Source: Renibacterium sp043789415
Lineage (GTDB): Bacteria > Actinomycetota > Actinomycetes > Actinomycetales > Micrococcaceae
Length of the DNA stretch: 64,000 bases
Direction of reading: 5' to 3'
Assembly (NCBI RefSeq): GCF_043789415.1
Contig: NZ_JBDLLW010000001.1
Coordinates: forward strand, 992,001 to 1,056,000
Each line of letters opens with the position of its first letter. Position 1 is the first letter of the stretch. The position numbers were made by a program, and so were the translations under genes. Under the pieces are notes generated by a model. It was given only the letters and a program-made list of their open reading frames with translations, was not told where the DNA came from and ran no database searches. Of this stretch, positions 44,482 through 52,812 are shown one piece after another.

Positions 44482-45312
44482 TTAAGGTAGGGGCGCCGGG
44501 GTGACGCCGAACTGGGCGAGCTTGGCGGCACCGCCGTCGGGCGCGGTGAGCACCCAGATGCCGTTCTGATGAACCGCCACCGAATGTTCCCAGTGAGCCG
44601 CCCGCTGGCCGTCTTCGGTCACCACTGTCCACTCATCTTCCAGCGTCCGGGTAGCGATGCCACCGCGTACCAGCAAAGGTTCGATGGCCAGGGCCATGCC
44701 GGGACGCAACTTGGGGCCTCTGTTCCGGGATCGGTAGTTGAGCACATCGGGATCCATATGCATTGCTGAGCCGATGCCGTGCCCCGTGTAGTCCTCGATA
44801 ATGCCGAACTTCTCCCCCGCCGCCTCGGTGACGTAGTCGTCGATGGCATCGCCGATCTCGCCCACCCGGCTGGCTGTGGCCATCGCGGCGATCCCGCGCC
44901 ACATCGCCGCTTCGGTGAGCTTCGAGAGCTTCAGGTCAGCGGGGTCCGCGGTTCCGACGATCACTGTCCGCGCTGAATCAGCATGCCAGCCCCCGACAAT
45001 GGCTCCGCCGTCGATGGAGACCAGATCGCCGTCCTGCAATTTCCGATCGTTCGGAATGCCGTGCACCACTTGCTCATTGACTGAGGTGCAGATGGTCGCC
45101 GGGTATCCGTAATAGCCCAGAAAGTTCGACGTCGCCCCCGCCTTCGTCAGCTGCTCGGCAAAAAGTGCGTCCAGCTCGGCGGTGCTGACTCCGACGTCGG
45201 CAGCAGCTACCGCGACGTCCAGGGCAGCAGAGAGGATCAGCCCTGCCTCTTTCATCAGCTTGAACTGGGCAGGGGACTTCAGTTCGATCTGGCCTCGTCC
45301 AAAAGCGGCCAT
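44482..45312 (-). CDS. map: Methionine aminopeptidase, type I
   Basis: Map removes the initiator methionine. The 276-aa enzyme has H84 and all five metal ligands: D101, D112, H178, E211 and E242, in the contexts SIDGGAIV, WHADSART, GHGIGS, AIEPLL and WEHSVAV. GAAGG lies before the ATG. In many actinobacteria map follows adk; here the double-TetR gene lies between them. Confidence 0.97.
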   Translation of the reverse strand: MAAFGRGQIELKSPAQFKLMKEAGLILSAALDVAVAAADVGVSTAELDALFAEQLTKAGATSNFLGYYGYPATICTSVNEQVVHGIPNDRKLQDGDLVSIDGGAIVGGWHADSARTVIVGTADPADLKLSKLTEAAMWRGIAAMATASRVGEIGDAIDDYVTEAAGEKFGIIEDYTGHGIGSAMHMDPDVLNYRSRNRGPKLRPGMALAIEPLLVRGGIATRTLEDEWTVVTEDGQRAAHWEHSVAVHQNGIWVLTAPDGGAAKLAQFGVTPAPLP

Positions 45313-45428
45313 TGATTACCTTCTCTCTTGTGCTGACTGGTTGGGCTGAAGCTGGATGCCCGGAGCCTTCGTCGTCCCTACTATGGTAGACAGGATTTCG
45401 TGGCCTCCCGGCACCACAGACCGCTGGT

Positions 45429-46613
45429 TCACGTCAAGCGCAGAATGGCCTGACAGATCGAGGTGATGCCGGCCAGTTCGCCGCTGCGTAGAGCCTCCCG
45501 GCGCCCGCCGAGCCGTTGGTTGATCACCGTGATACTGGCGTGTGCCCTGATCCAGGCGGATTCTTCGTCCAACTCAGGATGAAGTTCACGCAGTAGACCG
45601 ACCCAGCGGCTGACATAATCACGTTGTTCAGCCCGGATCACTTCTTTGGAGTCCTGGCTGAGATGGTCGAGTTCAGTGATCAGCAAAATGATCAGATGGG
45701 GTTCTTCCAGAATCATCTTCAGATAACTGCGCATCAGCGCGTTGAGCGCTTCTGAAGCATCCGCGGCTGTGGCCAGCACTTCCTCGAGTTTGCTCCGCAA
45801 TCTCGCCCCAGCGCGTTCCAAGGAGAGGAAGAGGATCTCGGATTTACTGCTGAAATGGTGATAGATGCTCGGCCCGGCGATACCGACGGCGGCAGCGACC
45901 TCACCCGTGCTGACGGCCGCGAAACCCCTTTCAGCGAAGAGCTCCGCCCCGACCGCCAAGAGCTGCTCCCTGGTGGAGAGCACCGAGTCGGTGGGCCGGC
46001 GCTCTGTCTCTGTGGTCAAGAATGAATTTTCCGGCAGTTTGATCTTTAAAACTGAAAGCACGATATCAGCCAATAAGGCACTGAACAGATCCCTGCGGAG
46101 GTTCGTTCGATGAAAGGAGATACTGGCAAAGACCGAGAGCTGAGCTCGGGCGAGGAGTTCGGCCCATCCCCCGGCTTCGGCGCGGAAAGAGCGCACTTTT
46201 GCGGCTAATTCATGTTGCATAAAACTGATCCGAGCCTGCAACAGCTCTAGCTCCTCAGCGGGCAGCCGCCTCGATTCCCGTCGCCACAGAACTCCGGCCT
46301 CACGCGAGTTCAAAGCGACCTCAGCAAAGTAGCTGGCCCAGATCTCGGGCGAATCTGCTTCAGGGTTGCTTTTGAGTTGCTCGATCGGGGTGATGATCTG
46401 GGAAAGACTGTTCTCGATCACAGCCTTGAGTAGTTCTTCCTTGCCCCGGAAATGACGATACAAGGCTGACGGGGCAATGCCCACCGAAGCTGCGATCTCG
46501 CTCATCCCCACGGCGGCATAACCACGTTGATAGAAAAGGGTGCCGGCCGCGCGGATGATCAGCGCCTTACGATTCTTCGGTCTGCTAGCGCCGCTAGGGG
46601 TTTGCTGGTTCAC
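45429..46613 (-). CDS. Tandem-TetR transcriptional regulator
   Basis: The 394-aa protein contains two complete TetR units in one chain. The first DNA-binding helix-turn-helix is near residues 32-62 (GMSEIAASVGIAPSALYRHF), the second near 225-255 (STGEVAAAVGIAGPSIYHHF), each followed by an alpha-helical ligand-type domain. This covalent dimer form is known in actinobacteria. Start is GTG at 46613. It lies between map and adk on the same strand and may control acyl-CoA or steroid-type genes elsewhere; the target is unknown. Confidence 0.9.
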   Translation of the reverse strand: MNQQTPSGASRPKNRKALIIRAAGTLFYQRGYAAVGMSEIAASVGIAPSALYRHFRGKEELLKAVIENSLSQIITPIEQLKSNPEADSPEIWASYFAEVALNSREAGVLWRRESRRLPAEELELLQARISFMQHELAAKVRSFRAEAGGWAELLARAQLSVFASISFHRTNLRRDLFSALLADIVLSVLKIKLPENSFLTTETERRPTDSVLSTREQLLAVGAELFAERGFAAVSTGEVAAAVGIAGPSIYHHFSSKSEILFLSLERAGARLRSKLEEVLATAADASEALNALMRSYLKMILEEPHLIILLITELDHLSQDSKEVIRAEQRDYVSRWVGLLRELHPELDEESAWIRAHASITVINQRLGGRREALRSGELAGITSICQAILRLT

Positions 46614-46743
46614 CGGGGCAACTGCTCTCGGATACTCACTCGTGCTGGATGGTGGCAGACCGTCGGCTTATCTGCGGGCAAGATCCGCCTCATTCCAGAA
46701 CAAACCCCGAACAATCGCCACGAGCGGAAAAGCCCAGAAAGGC

Positions 46744-46781
46744 CGATGGAGGGCCAGGCACAACTGCCTGACCCTCCATCG
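46744..46781 (-). terminator. adk terminator
   Basis: A 17-bp stem (46744-46760 with 46765-46781, one C-A pair that is G-U on the minus strand) with a CAAC loop lies 13 bp after the adk stop. A T-rich tract follows a few bases later. Confidence 0.75.
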
Positions 46782-46793
46782 TTTCACTCTCAA

Positions 46794-47372
46794 TTATTTG
46801 GTGTTGAAGCCGTCAATCGCGGCCATGATGCGATCAGTCACTTCATCGATCGCGCCGATGCCATCGACCTTTGCAAGGATGCCCTGCTCAGCGTAGCGGC
46901 TCACCACGGCCTCGGTCTGCGTGTGATACAGATGCAAGCGGTGACGGATGACTTTCTCATCGTCATCGCTGCGTCCCATCTCCTGTGCCCGGCCCAGCAA
47001 ACGGGTGACCAGCTCTTCATCGTCAGCCACCAGCTGCAAGACCACATTCAGCTCGTGGCCTTCAACGGAGAGAATATCTGCCAGCTCGTCCACCTGGGCC
47101 GAGGTCCGCGGATAACCGTCCAGCAGGAAGCCATCTCTGACATCCTCCTGCTGAAGACGATCGCGGACCATCTTATTAGTCACAGTGTCCGGAACGAAGT
47201 CTCCCGCGTCGAGGTACTTCTTAGCTTCCAGACCGAGCGGAGTCTCACCCTTCACATTGGCACGGAAGATGTCTCCTGTGGAGATCGCCACGATGCCAAG
47301 TCGGCCGGAAATCCGTTCCGCCTGAGTGCCTTTGCCTGATCCAGGAGGCCCAACGATGAGCATTCTGGTCAT
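46794..47372 (-). CDS. adk: Adenylate kinase (short type)
   Basis: Adk interconverts 2 ADP with ATP and AMP. The 192-aa protein has Walker A GPPGSGKGTQ at residues 8-17, the AMP site STGDIFRANV and LDGYPRTSAQVDEL near 85. It lacks the large LID insertion, as is usual for actinobacterial short forms. Its ATG overlaps the secY stop by 4 nt (ATGA). Confidence 0.97.
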   Translation of the reverse strand: MTRMLIVGPPGSGKGTQAERISGRLGIVAISTGDIFRANVKGETPLGLEAKKYLDAGDFVPDTVTNKMVRDRLQQEDVRDGFLLDGYPRTSAQVDELADILSVEGHELNVVLQLVADDEELVTRLLGRAQEMGRSDDDEKVIRHRLHLYHTQTEAVVSRYAEQGILAKVDGIGAIDEVTDRIMAAIDGFNTK

Positions 47373-48700
47373 CGCAACAGTCCTTCGTAATGACGTTGCT
47401 GCAGCTGAGCGTCAATCTGCTTGACGGTCTCCAGACCGACGCCGACCATGATGAGCAGTGAGGTTCCACCGAAGGGGAAGTTCTGGTTGGCATTGATCAG
47501 CACGAGAGCGATCAAGGGGATCAAGGCAACCAGGCCGAGGTACAGAGCACCCGGCAGAGTGATCCTGGAGAGCACGTACTGCAGGTAGTCAGCGGTCGGC
47601 TTGCCAGCCCGGATGCCCGGGATGAAGCCGCCGTACTTCTTCATGTTGTCGGAGACCTCTTCAGGGTTGAAGGTGATCGCGACATAGAAGTACGTGAAGA
47701 AGACGATCATCAGGAAGTACATCACCATATAGATCGGGTGATCGCCCTTGGTCAGATTGTCATTGATCCAGACCGCCCAGGCGGGTGCATTAGCCGCGTT
47801 TCCATTGATCGCGAACTGCGCGATCAAGGAAGGCAGGTAAAGCAAAGAAGAAGCAAAGATGACGGGCACGACGCCGGCCATATTGACCTTGATCGGGATG
47901 TAGGTGTTCGTGCCGCCCACGGTGCGACGTCCGATCATCCGCTTGGCGTACTGCACCGGAATCCGGCGCTGCGACTGCTCCACGAAGACCACCAGAGCGA
48001 CCACGATAATGCCCAAAGCGATCACCATGAAGAAGGTGCCCGGACCCTTGGTGGTCCAGATCTGGCCCAGGGAAACCGGGAACTGCGCCACGATCGAGGT
48101 GAAGATCAACAGCGACATACCGTTGCCGACGCCCTTCTCGGTGACGAGTTCGCCCATCCACATGATCAGACCGGTGCCTGCGGTCAAGGTGATGATGATC
48201 AGGATGGTAGCGACAATCGAGCTATCCGGGACGATGGCACCGGGTGAACCATCGGCGCCACAGCCACCGAGCAGGTTGCCGGAACGAGCCAACGACACCA
48301 GAGTCGTAGCGTTCAGCAGACCGAGCGCGATGGTCAGGTAGCGAGTGTACTGAGTCAGCTTGCTCTGCCCTTGCCCACCTTCGAGGTGGAGCTCCTGGAA
48401 ACGGGGAATGACCACCCGAAGCAGCTGGATGATGATGCTCGCCGTGATGTAGGGCATGATGCCAAGCGCGAAGATCGACACCTGAAGCAAAGCGCCACCG
48501 CTGAACAGATTCACCAACTGGTAGATGCCTCCGCTGGTGTCACCGCCACCCGGGGCTAGACAAGCTTGGACGTTCGTGTAGTTGATGCCTGGGGAGGGGA
48601 TGAAAGCCCCGAGCCGGAAGATGGCGATGATGCCCAGCGTGAACAACAACTTGCGTCGCAGGTCAGGCGTCCGAAAGGCGCGGCCAATTGCGGAAAGCAA
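47369..48700 (-). CDS. secY: Preprotein translocase subunit SecY
   Basis: The 443-aa membrane protein forms the protein-conducting channel with ten helices. It has LLFTLGIIAIFRLGAFIPSPGIN at the N-terminus, the plug region near 60, RYLTIALG near 125 and GGTSLLIMVGVGLETVKQIDAQL at the end. It starts at TTG 48700, with AGGAGGA at 48704-48710. It is separated from rplO by a terminator and a 270-bp gap. Confidence 0.96.
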   Translation of the reverse strand: MLSAIGRAFRTPDLRRKLLFTLGIIAIFRLGAFIPSPGINYTNVQACLAPGGGDTSGGIYQLVNLFSGGALLQVSIFALGIMPYITASIIIQLLRVVIPRFQELHLEGGQGQSKLTQYTRYLTIALGLLNATTLVSLARSGNLLGGCGADGSPGAIVPDSSIVATILIIITLTAGTGLIMWMGELVTEKGVGNGMSLLIFTSIVAQFPVSLGQIWTTKGPGTFFMVIALGIIVVALVVFVEQSQRRIPVQYAKRMIGRRTVGGTNTYIPIKVNMAGVVPVIFASSLLYLPSLIAQFAINGNAANAPAWAVWINDNLTKGDHPIYMVMYFLMIVFFTYFYVAITFNPEEVSDNMKKYGGFIPGIRAGKPTADYLQYVLSRITLPGALYLGLVALIPLIALVLINANQNFPFGGTSLLIMVGVGLETVKQIDAQLQQRHYEGLLR

Positions 48701-48730
48701 GCGTCCTCCTGATGTGTAGGAACGAAAAGT

Positions 48731-48751
48731 GTTGGGCCCTGATGGCCCAAC
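48731..48751 (-). promoter_or_regulatory. Hairpin in the secY leader
   Basis: GTTGGGCC and GGCCCAAC form an 8-bp stem with a 5-nt loop, followed on the minus strand by ACTTTTCGTTCC. It lies 20 bp before the secY ribosome binding site and could be an attenuator. Confidence 0.5.
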
Positions 48752-48789
48752 AACCGAGTCTAGTGGGTAAAGCTTAGAGAAAACGAAAA

Positions 48790-48832
48790 GCTCTTGGCGA
48801 ACGGGGAAAATATTCGCCCGCTCGCCAAGAGC
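48790..48832 (-). terminator. Rho-independent terminator after the spc operon
   Basis: GCTCTTGGCGA (48790-48800) and TCGCCAAGAGC (48822-48832) form an 11-bp stem, followed on the minus strand by TTTTCGTTTTC. It lies between the 62-bp nested hairpins and secY. Confidence 0.8.
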
Positions 48833-48851
48833 CTACTCGTATGTGAACAAC

Positions 48852-48908
48852 TGGGCCCACATGCCCGAGGGACCCATAGTCAGGTACAAGCTAAGGGAGG
48901 GCATCGGG
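48852..48908 (-). repeat. 62-bp nested hairpin repeat, copy d (shortened)
   Basis: This copy abuts copy c with a 57-bp period. Its inner stem is CATAGT / GCTAAG (48875-48880, 48890-48895) with one mismatch and one wobble pair, loop CAGGTACAA. Confidence 0.65.
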
Positions 48909-48970
48909 TGGGCCCACATGCCCGAGGGCCCCATAGCGAGGTACGAGCTATGGGAGGGCATGGGGATTAG
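48909..48970 (-). repeat. 62-bp nested hairpin repeat, copy c
   Basis: The inner stem CATAGC / GCTATG (48932-48937, 48947-48952) and outer stem CATGCCC / GGGCATG (48917-48923, 48956-48962) are perfect. Both differ in sequence from the rpsI copies while pairing is kept. It begins on the rplO stop codon. Confidence 0.8.
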
Positions 48971-49482
48971 AGTTCCGTTGCGGTACCGCCGGCGGCTGCA
49001 ATCTTCTCAGCAGCGCTGGAGGAGAAGGCGTTGACGGTGACGTCGACCTTGACGGTCAGTTCACCGGTGCCAAGCACCTTAACGGGCTGGTTCTTGCGAA
49101 CGGCACCCTTCTCAACGAGGTTCTCAACGGTCACCTGACCGCCGTCCGGGTAAAGCTCGGAGAGCTTATCCAGGTTGACCACCTGGAATTCCACCCGGAA
49201 GGGGTTCTTGAAGCCGCGCAGCTTGGGCAGACGCATGTGCAGCGGCAACTGACCGCCGGCAAAGCCTGCCTTCACCTGGTAGCGAGCCTTGGTACCCTTG
49301 GTGCCACGACCAGCGGTCTTACCCTTGGAGCCTTCGCCACGGCCCACACGGGTCTTAGCGGTCTTGGCTCCCGGAGCGGGACGCAGGTGGTGTACCTTGA
49401 GCGCGTTCTGCTTTTCAACGGTTTCTGCCTTTTCGGCGGATGCCTTAGCAGCTTTCGACTTTGTAGTAGTGCTCTCAGCCAT
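48967..49482 (-). CDS. rplO: 50S ribosomal protein L15
   Basis: The 171-aa protein has an N-terminal Ala/Lys-rich extension of about 25 residues, then the L15 core HHLRPAPGAKTAKTRVGRGEGSKGKTAGRGTKG and the C-terminal beta domain. Its start overlaps rpmD by 8 nt. The stop codon is the first base of a repeat element. Confidence 0.97.
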   Translation of the reverse strand: MAESTTTKSKAAKASAEKAETVEKQNALKVHHLRPAPGAKTAKTRVGRGEGSKGKTAGRGTKGTKARYQVKAGFAGGQLPLHMRLPKLRGFKNPFRVEFQVVNLDKLSELYPDGGQVTVENLVEKGAVRKNQPVKVLGTGELTVKVDVTVNAFSSSAAEKIAAAGGTATEL

Positions 49483-49696
49483 GATGTGTCGCCTCCTCTA
49501 CCTTCAACAGGTGCGGAACCGTATTGATCATGCCTACGGTCACTGCGTCGGCTTTACGCACAACGGTGTGACCGATGCGCTTGAGCCCGAGTGAACGCAG
49601 CGTGTCTCGCTGGTTCTGCTTGCCGCCAATGACGGACTTGATCTGAGTGATCTCCAGGGTCTTCTCAGACACCTGAACATTCTTCGGGGTGGTCAT
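49475..49696 (-). CDS. rpmD: 50S ribosomal protein L30
   Basis: The 73-aa protein has EITQIKSVIGGKQNQRDTLRSLGLKRIGHTVV, the full L30 signature. It overlaps rpsE by one base and rplO by 8. The usual length is about 60; the C-terminus is slightly extended with VEEATHHG. Confidence 0.97.
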   Translation of the reverse strand: MTTPKNVQVSEKTLEITQIKSVIGGKQNQRDTLRSLGLKRIGHTVVRKADAVTVGMINTVPHLLKVEEATHHG

Positions 49697-50436
49697 TAGG
49701 CACCTGCCTTCGCTGCTTGTGCATGCTCTTGGATGTTGCGCAGCAGCGGGCCAGGAACGACCTCGTCCATCGGCAGACCACGGCGGGCAGCCACAGCGGC
49801 AGGCTCTTCGAGCTGCTGCAGGGCGGCTACCGTGGCGTGCACGATATTGATCGCATTGGAAGATCCGAGCGACTTGGACAGCACGTCATGAACACCGGCG
49901 CACTCGAGTACGGCACGCACCGGACCGCCGGCGATAACGCCGGTACCCGGGGTAGCCGGACGCAACAGCACGACGCCGGCAGCGGCCTCGCCCTGAACCC
50001 GGTGAGGGATGGTGCCGCCAACGCGAGGAACGCGGAAGAAGGACTTCTTCGCTTCCTCGACGCCCTTGGCGATCGCTGCGGGAACTTCCTTGGCCTTGCC
50101 GTAACCGACGCCGACCAAGCCGTTGCCATCGCCGACGACCATCAGAGCGGTGAAGCTGAAGCGACGACCACCCTTGACGACCTTGGCGACACGGTTGATG
50201 GTGACGAGCTTTTCAACGTACTGATTCTTCTCAGCGTCGCGTCCACCGTCACGGCCACCACGGCCGCCGTCACGTCCGCCGCGACCGCCATCACGGCCAC
50301 CGCCTCGTCCGTCACGCTCGCCACGACGTCCACCGCGGCGGTCCTCAGTGGTACCGGTAGCGGTCTCAGTTGCTGCAGTTGTTGTCTCTTCGGACACAAT
50401 GGCTCCTGCGTTTTCTTGGTTTGTATTCTCGCTCAC
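49696..50436 (-). CDS. rpsE: 30S ribosomal protein S5 with RGG-type N-terminal extension
   Basis: The S5 core starts near YVEKLVTINRVAKVVKGGRRF and continues through GYGKAKEVPAAIAKGVEEAKK to LPMDEVVPG. It is preceded by a 70-residue disordered extension with repeated GRDGGRGGRDGG units, giving 246 aa versus about 165 in E. coli. RGG tracts bind RNA in other proteins; here the role is inferred only. It overlaps rplR by 4 nt. Confidence 0.97.
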   Translation of the reverse strand: MSENTNQENAGAIVSEETTTAATETATGTTEDRRGGRRGERDGRGGGRDGGRGGRDGGRGGRDGGRDAEKNQYVEKLVTINRVAKVVKGGRRFSFTALMVVGDGNGLVGVGYGKAKEVPAAIAKGVEEAKKSFFRVPRVGGTIPHRVQGEAAAGVVLLRPATPGTGVIAGGPVRAVLECAGVHDVLSKSLGSSNAINIVHATVAALQQLEEPAAVAARRGLPMDEVVPGPLLRNIQEHAQAAKAGA

Positions 50437-50816
50437 AGGGCCAGACCACCTTCGCGTGCACCATCAGCCACGGCCGCAACCCGGCCGTGGTACTTATTGC
50501 CACCACGGTCAAATACGACGGCTTCGATGCCAGCTTTCTTGGCCCGCTCTGCAACCAGTTTGCCAACTCGCTTAGCCTTCGCGGTTTTATCACCCTCGAA
50601 GGTGCGCAAATCAGCTTCCATGGTGGAAGCGGAGGCAACCGTCACGCCCTTGGTGTCATCGACGACCTGGACGAACATATGCCGGGATGAACGGTTCACG
50701 ACCAGCCGGGGACGAGCCTCGGTGCCGGAGATCCGCTTACGAACGCGCAGGTGACGACGGCCGCGTGCATCGGCCTTCGACTTTCCGTTGCGCTTCTTAT
50801 TAATGGTCAGCGCCAT
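50433..50816 (-). CDS. rplR: 50S ribosomal protein L18
   Basis: The 127-aa protein has RHLRVRKRISGTEARPRLVVNRS and VFDRGGNKYHGRVAAVADGAREGGL, the 5S-rRNA-binding signatures. It lies 2 nt after rplF. Confidence 0.98.
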   Translation of the reverse strand: MALTINKKRNGKSKADARGRRHLRVRKRISGTEARPRLVVNRSSRHMFVQVVDDTKGVTVASASTMEADLRTFEGDKTAKAKRVGKLVAERAKKAGIEAVVFDRGGNKYHGRVAAVADGAREGGLAL

Positions 50817-50818
50817 GA

Positions 50819-51355
50819 TTACTTACCAGCCTTTCCGACCTTGCGGCGGATAACTTCGCCCGCGTAGCGGATGCCCTTGCCCTTATACGGGTCTGGCTTC
50901 CGCAGCTTGCGAATGTTGGCAGCAACTTCGCCCACCTGCTGCTTATTGATCCCTGATACAGAGAGCTTGGTGGGGCCCTCAACGGTCAGGGTGATGCCCT
51001 CGGGGGCCTTCACAGCAACCGGGTGGCTGTAGCCCAGGGCGAACTCGAGGTCCGAGCCCTTGGCCTGCACACGGTAACCGGTACCGACGATTTCAAGCTT
51101 CTTCTCGTAGCCTTCGGTGACACCGGTGATCAGGTTAGAGATCAGGGTCCGGGTCAGACCGTGCAGAGCACGTGAATCGCGCTCGTCGTTCGGGCGGGAC
51201 ACCGTCAGGGTGCCGTCCTCCAGAGCAACTGCGATCGGGTTCGGAACGTTGTGAGTCAAAGCGCCTTTGGGGCCTTTGACCGAAACCAGCGAACCGTCGA
51301 TTTTAACCTCGACACCAGCAGGCACGGAGATTGGGAGACGTCCAATACGTGACAT
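50819..51355 (-). CDS. rplF: 50S ribosomal protein L6
   Basis: The 178-aa protein MSRIGRLPISVPAGVEV has both L6 repeats and the C-terminal PDPYKGKGIRYAGEVIRRKVGK. It lies 20 bp after rpsH. Confidence 0.98.
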   Translation of the reverse strand: MSRIGRLPISVPAGVEVKIDGSLVSVKGPKGALTHNVPNPIAVALEDGTLTVSRPNDERDSRALHGLTRTLISNLITGVTEGYEKKLEIVGTGYRVQAKGSDLEFALGYSHPVAVKAPEGITLTVEGPTKLSVSGINKQQVGEVAANIRKLRKPDPYKGKGIRYAGEVIRRKVGKAGK

Positions 51356-51375
51356 AAGTCTTTACTCCCTTCCTT

Positions 51376-51774
51376 CTACCAGACGTAGGCGAGGACTTCC
51401 CCACCCACGCCCTTCTTTTCAGCCTGACGGTCGGTCAGCAGACCCGAGGAGGTCGAGAGGATCGCGATCCCCAGGCCACCCAAAACCTTCGGCAAGTTGG
51501 TGGACTTCGCATAAACACGAAGACCCGGCTTGGAGATCCGGCGGATTCCAGCGATGGAACGCTGACGCTCCGGGCCGAACTTGAGGTCGATGGTCAGCTT
51601 CTTGCCAACCTCGGCGTCCTCAACCTTCCATGCCGAGATGTAACCTTCGGCCTTCAGGATGTCGGCCACGTGGCCCTTGAGTTTGCTGTACGGCATGGTC
51701 ACGGAATCGTGGTAAGCCGAATTTGCGTTGCGCAGACGCGTAAGCATATCTGCGACAGGATCTGTCATAGTCAT
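51376..51774 (-). CDS. rpsH: 30S ribosomal protein S8
   Basis: The 132-aa protein has DPVADMLTRLRNANSAYHDSVTMP and the C-terminal GLGIAILSTSSGLLTDRQAEKKGVGGEVLAYVW. It follows rplE after 67 bp; the S14 gene (rpsN), often found here, is absent. Confidence 0.98.
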   Translation of the reverse strand: MTMTDPVADMLTRLRNANSAYHDSVTMPYSKLKGHVADILKAEGYISAWKVEDAEVGKKLTIDLKFGPERQRSIAGIRRISKPGLRVYAKSTNLPKVLGGLGIAILSTSSGLLTDRQAEKKGVGGEVLAYVW

Positions 51775-51841
51775 CTGGGCTTTTGCCCTCTCTCGAAGTG
51801 GTTTCCCGCGTTCCTAGGAAGCGGGACCTGCTACGTAGTAA

Positions 51842-52444
51842 TTAGTCTTCGGATTTGAACGGGAAGCCAAGCGCCTTGAGCAGCGCGCGGCCTTCGTCAT
51901 CGGTCTTAGCGGTGGTGACCACGGTGATGTCCATGCCGCGCACCTTATCGATGGCGTCCTGGTCGATTTCGTGGAACATCACCTGTTCGGTCAGACCGAA
52001 GGTGTAGTTGCCATTACCGTCGAACTGCTTACCTGAGAGTCCACGGAAATCGCGGATACGGGGCAGTGCCAGGGTGACCAGACGGTCCAGGAATTCCCAC
52101 ATCCGGTCGCCGCGCAAAGTAGCGTGCGCGCCAATCGGCATGCCTTCACGCAGTTTGAACTGCGCGATCGACTTGCGGGCCTTGGTGACCATCGGCTTCT
52201 GGCCGGTGATGAGAGTCAAATCGCGAACGGCGCCGTCGATCACCTTGGAGTCGCGAGCAGCCTCGCCGACACCCATGTTCACAACGACCTTCACCAGGCG
52301 CGGAACCTGGTTGACGTTCGAGTAGTTGAACTCGCTCTGCAGTTCGGTCTTGATCTGATCCGCGTAGCGGGTCTTCAGACGGGGAGTGACCTTCACGGTT
52401 TCATTAGCCGTAGCCGGCGCGTTTTCTACAGTCTCAGCGCTCAT
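51842..52444 (-). CDS. rplE: 50S ribosomal protein L5
   Basis: The 200-aa protein has VPRLVKVVVNMGVGEA, QKPMVTKARKSIAQFKLREGMPIG and IRDFRGLSGKQFDGNGNYTFG. It carries a 15-residue N-terminal extension. It overlaps rplX by 4 nt. Confidence 0.98.
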   Translation of the reverse strand: MSAETVENAPATANETVKVTPRLKTRYADQIKTELQSEFNYSNVNQVPRLVKVVVNMGVGEAARDSKVIDGAVRDLTLITGQKPMVTKARKSIAQFKLREGMPIGAHATLRGDRMWEFLDRLVTLALPRIRDFRGLSGKQFDGNGNYTFGLTEQVMFHEIDQDAIDKVRGMDITVVTTAKTDDEGRALLKALGFPFKSED

Positions 52445-52809
52445 GCCAGGTCCTTTCCGGAGCTCTTTGCGACGCGGACGCGGGTAACGCGTTCGCGACC
52501 ATCGCGCTCAACGGTCTCGAGGCGGTAGCCAACCCTGGTCGGCTTCTTGGTGGAGGGATCCACGATCGCCACATTGGAGATATGGATGGGGGCTTCCACG
52601 GTCTCAATGCCACCGGTCTTGGTGCCGCGCTGCGACTGTCCGACCTTGGTGTGCTTGGTCACGCGGTTGATGCCCTCAACGAGAACTCGGTTGGTCTCCG
52701 GGAAAACACGCAGAACCTTGCCCTGCTTGCCCCGGTCTCCGCCGCGCTCCTGCTTGGCGCCGGTGATGACCTGAACCAGGTCACCCTTCTTGATCTTGAG
52801 CTTCGCCAT
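52441..52809 (-). CDS. rplX: 50S ribosomal protein L24
   Basis: The 122-aa protein MAKLKIKKGDLVQVITGAKQ has the KOW RNA-binding motif near residues 8-34 and the SPIHISNVAIVD-like segment (here APIHISNVAIVDP). It lies 3 nt after rplN. Confidence 0.98.
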   Translation of the reverse strand: MAKLKIKKGDLVQVITGAKQERGGDRGKQGKVLRVFPETNRVLVEGINRVTKHTKVGQSQRGTKTGGIETVEAPIHISNVAIVDPSTKKPTRVGYRLETVERDGRERVTRVRVAKSSGKDLA

Positions 52810-52812
52810 GAA

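Noticed and set aside
46527..47339. 270-codon frame antisense to adk and the TetR gene
   Set aside because: It spans two real genes and the adk terminator and looks like no known protein.
48843..49034. 63-codon frame WAHMPEGP... upstream of rplO
   Set aside because: It is a translation of two nested-hairpin repeats and overlaps the rplO end antisense; the constraint seen is in base pairing, not codons.
49717..50754. 345-codon frame antisense to rpsE and rplR
   Set aside because: Thr/Ala-rich shadow of the RGG-coding region; both genes on the other strand are certain.
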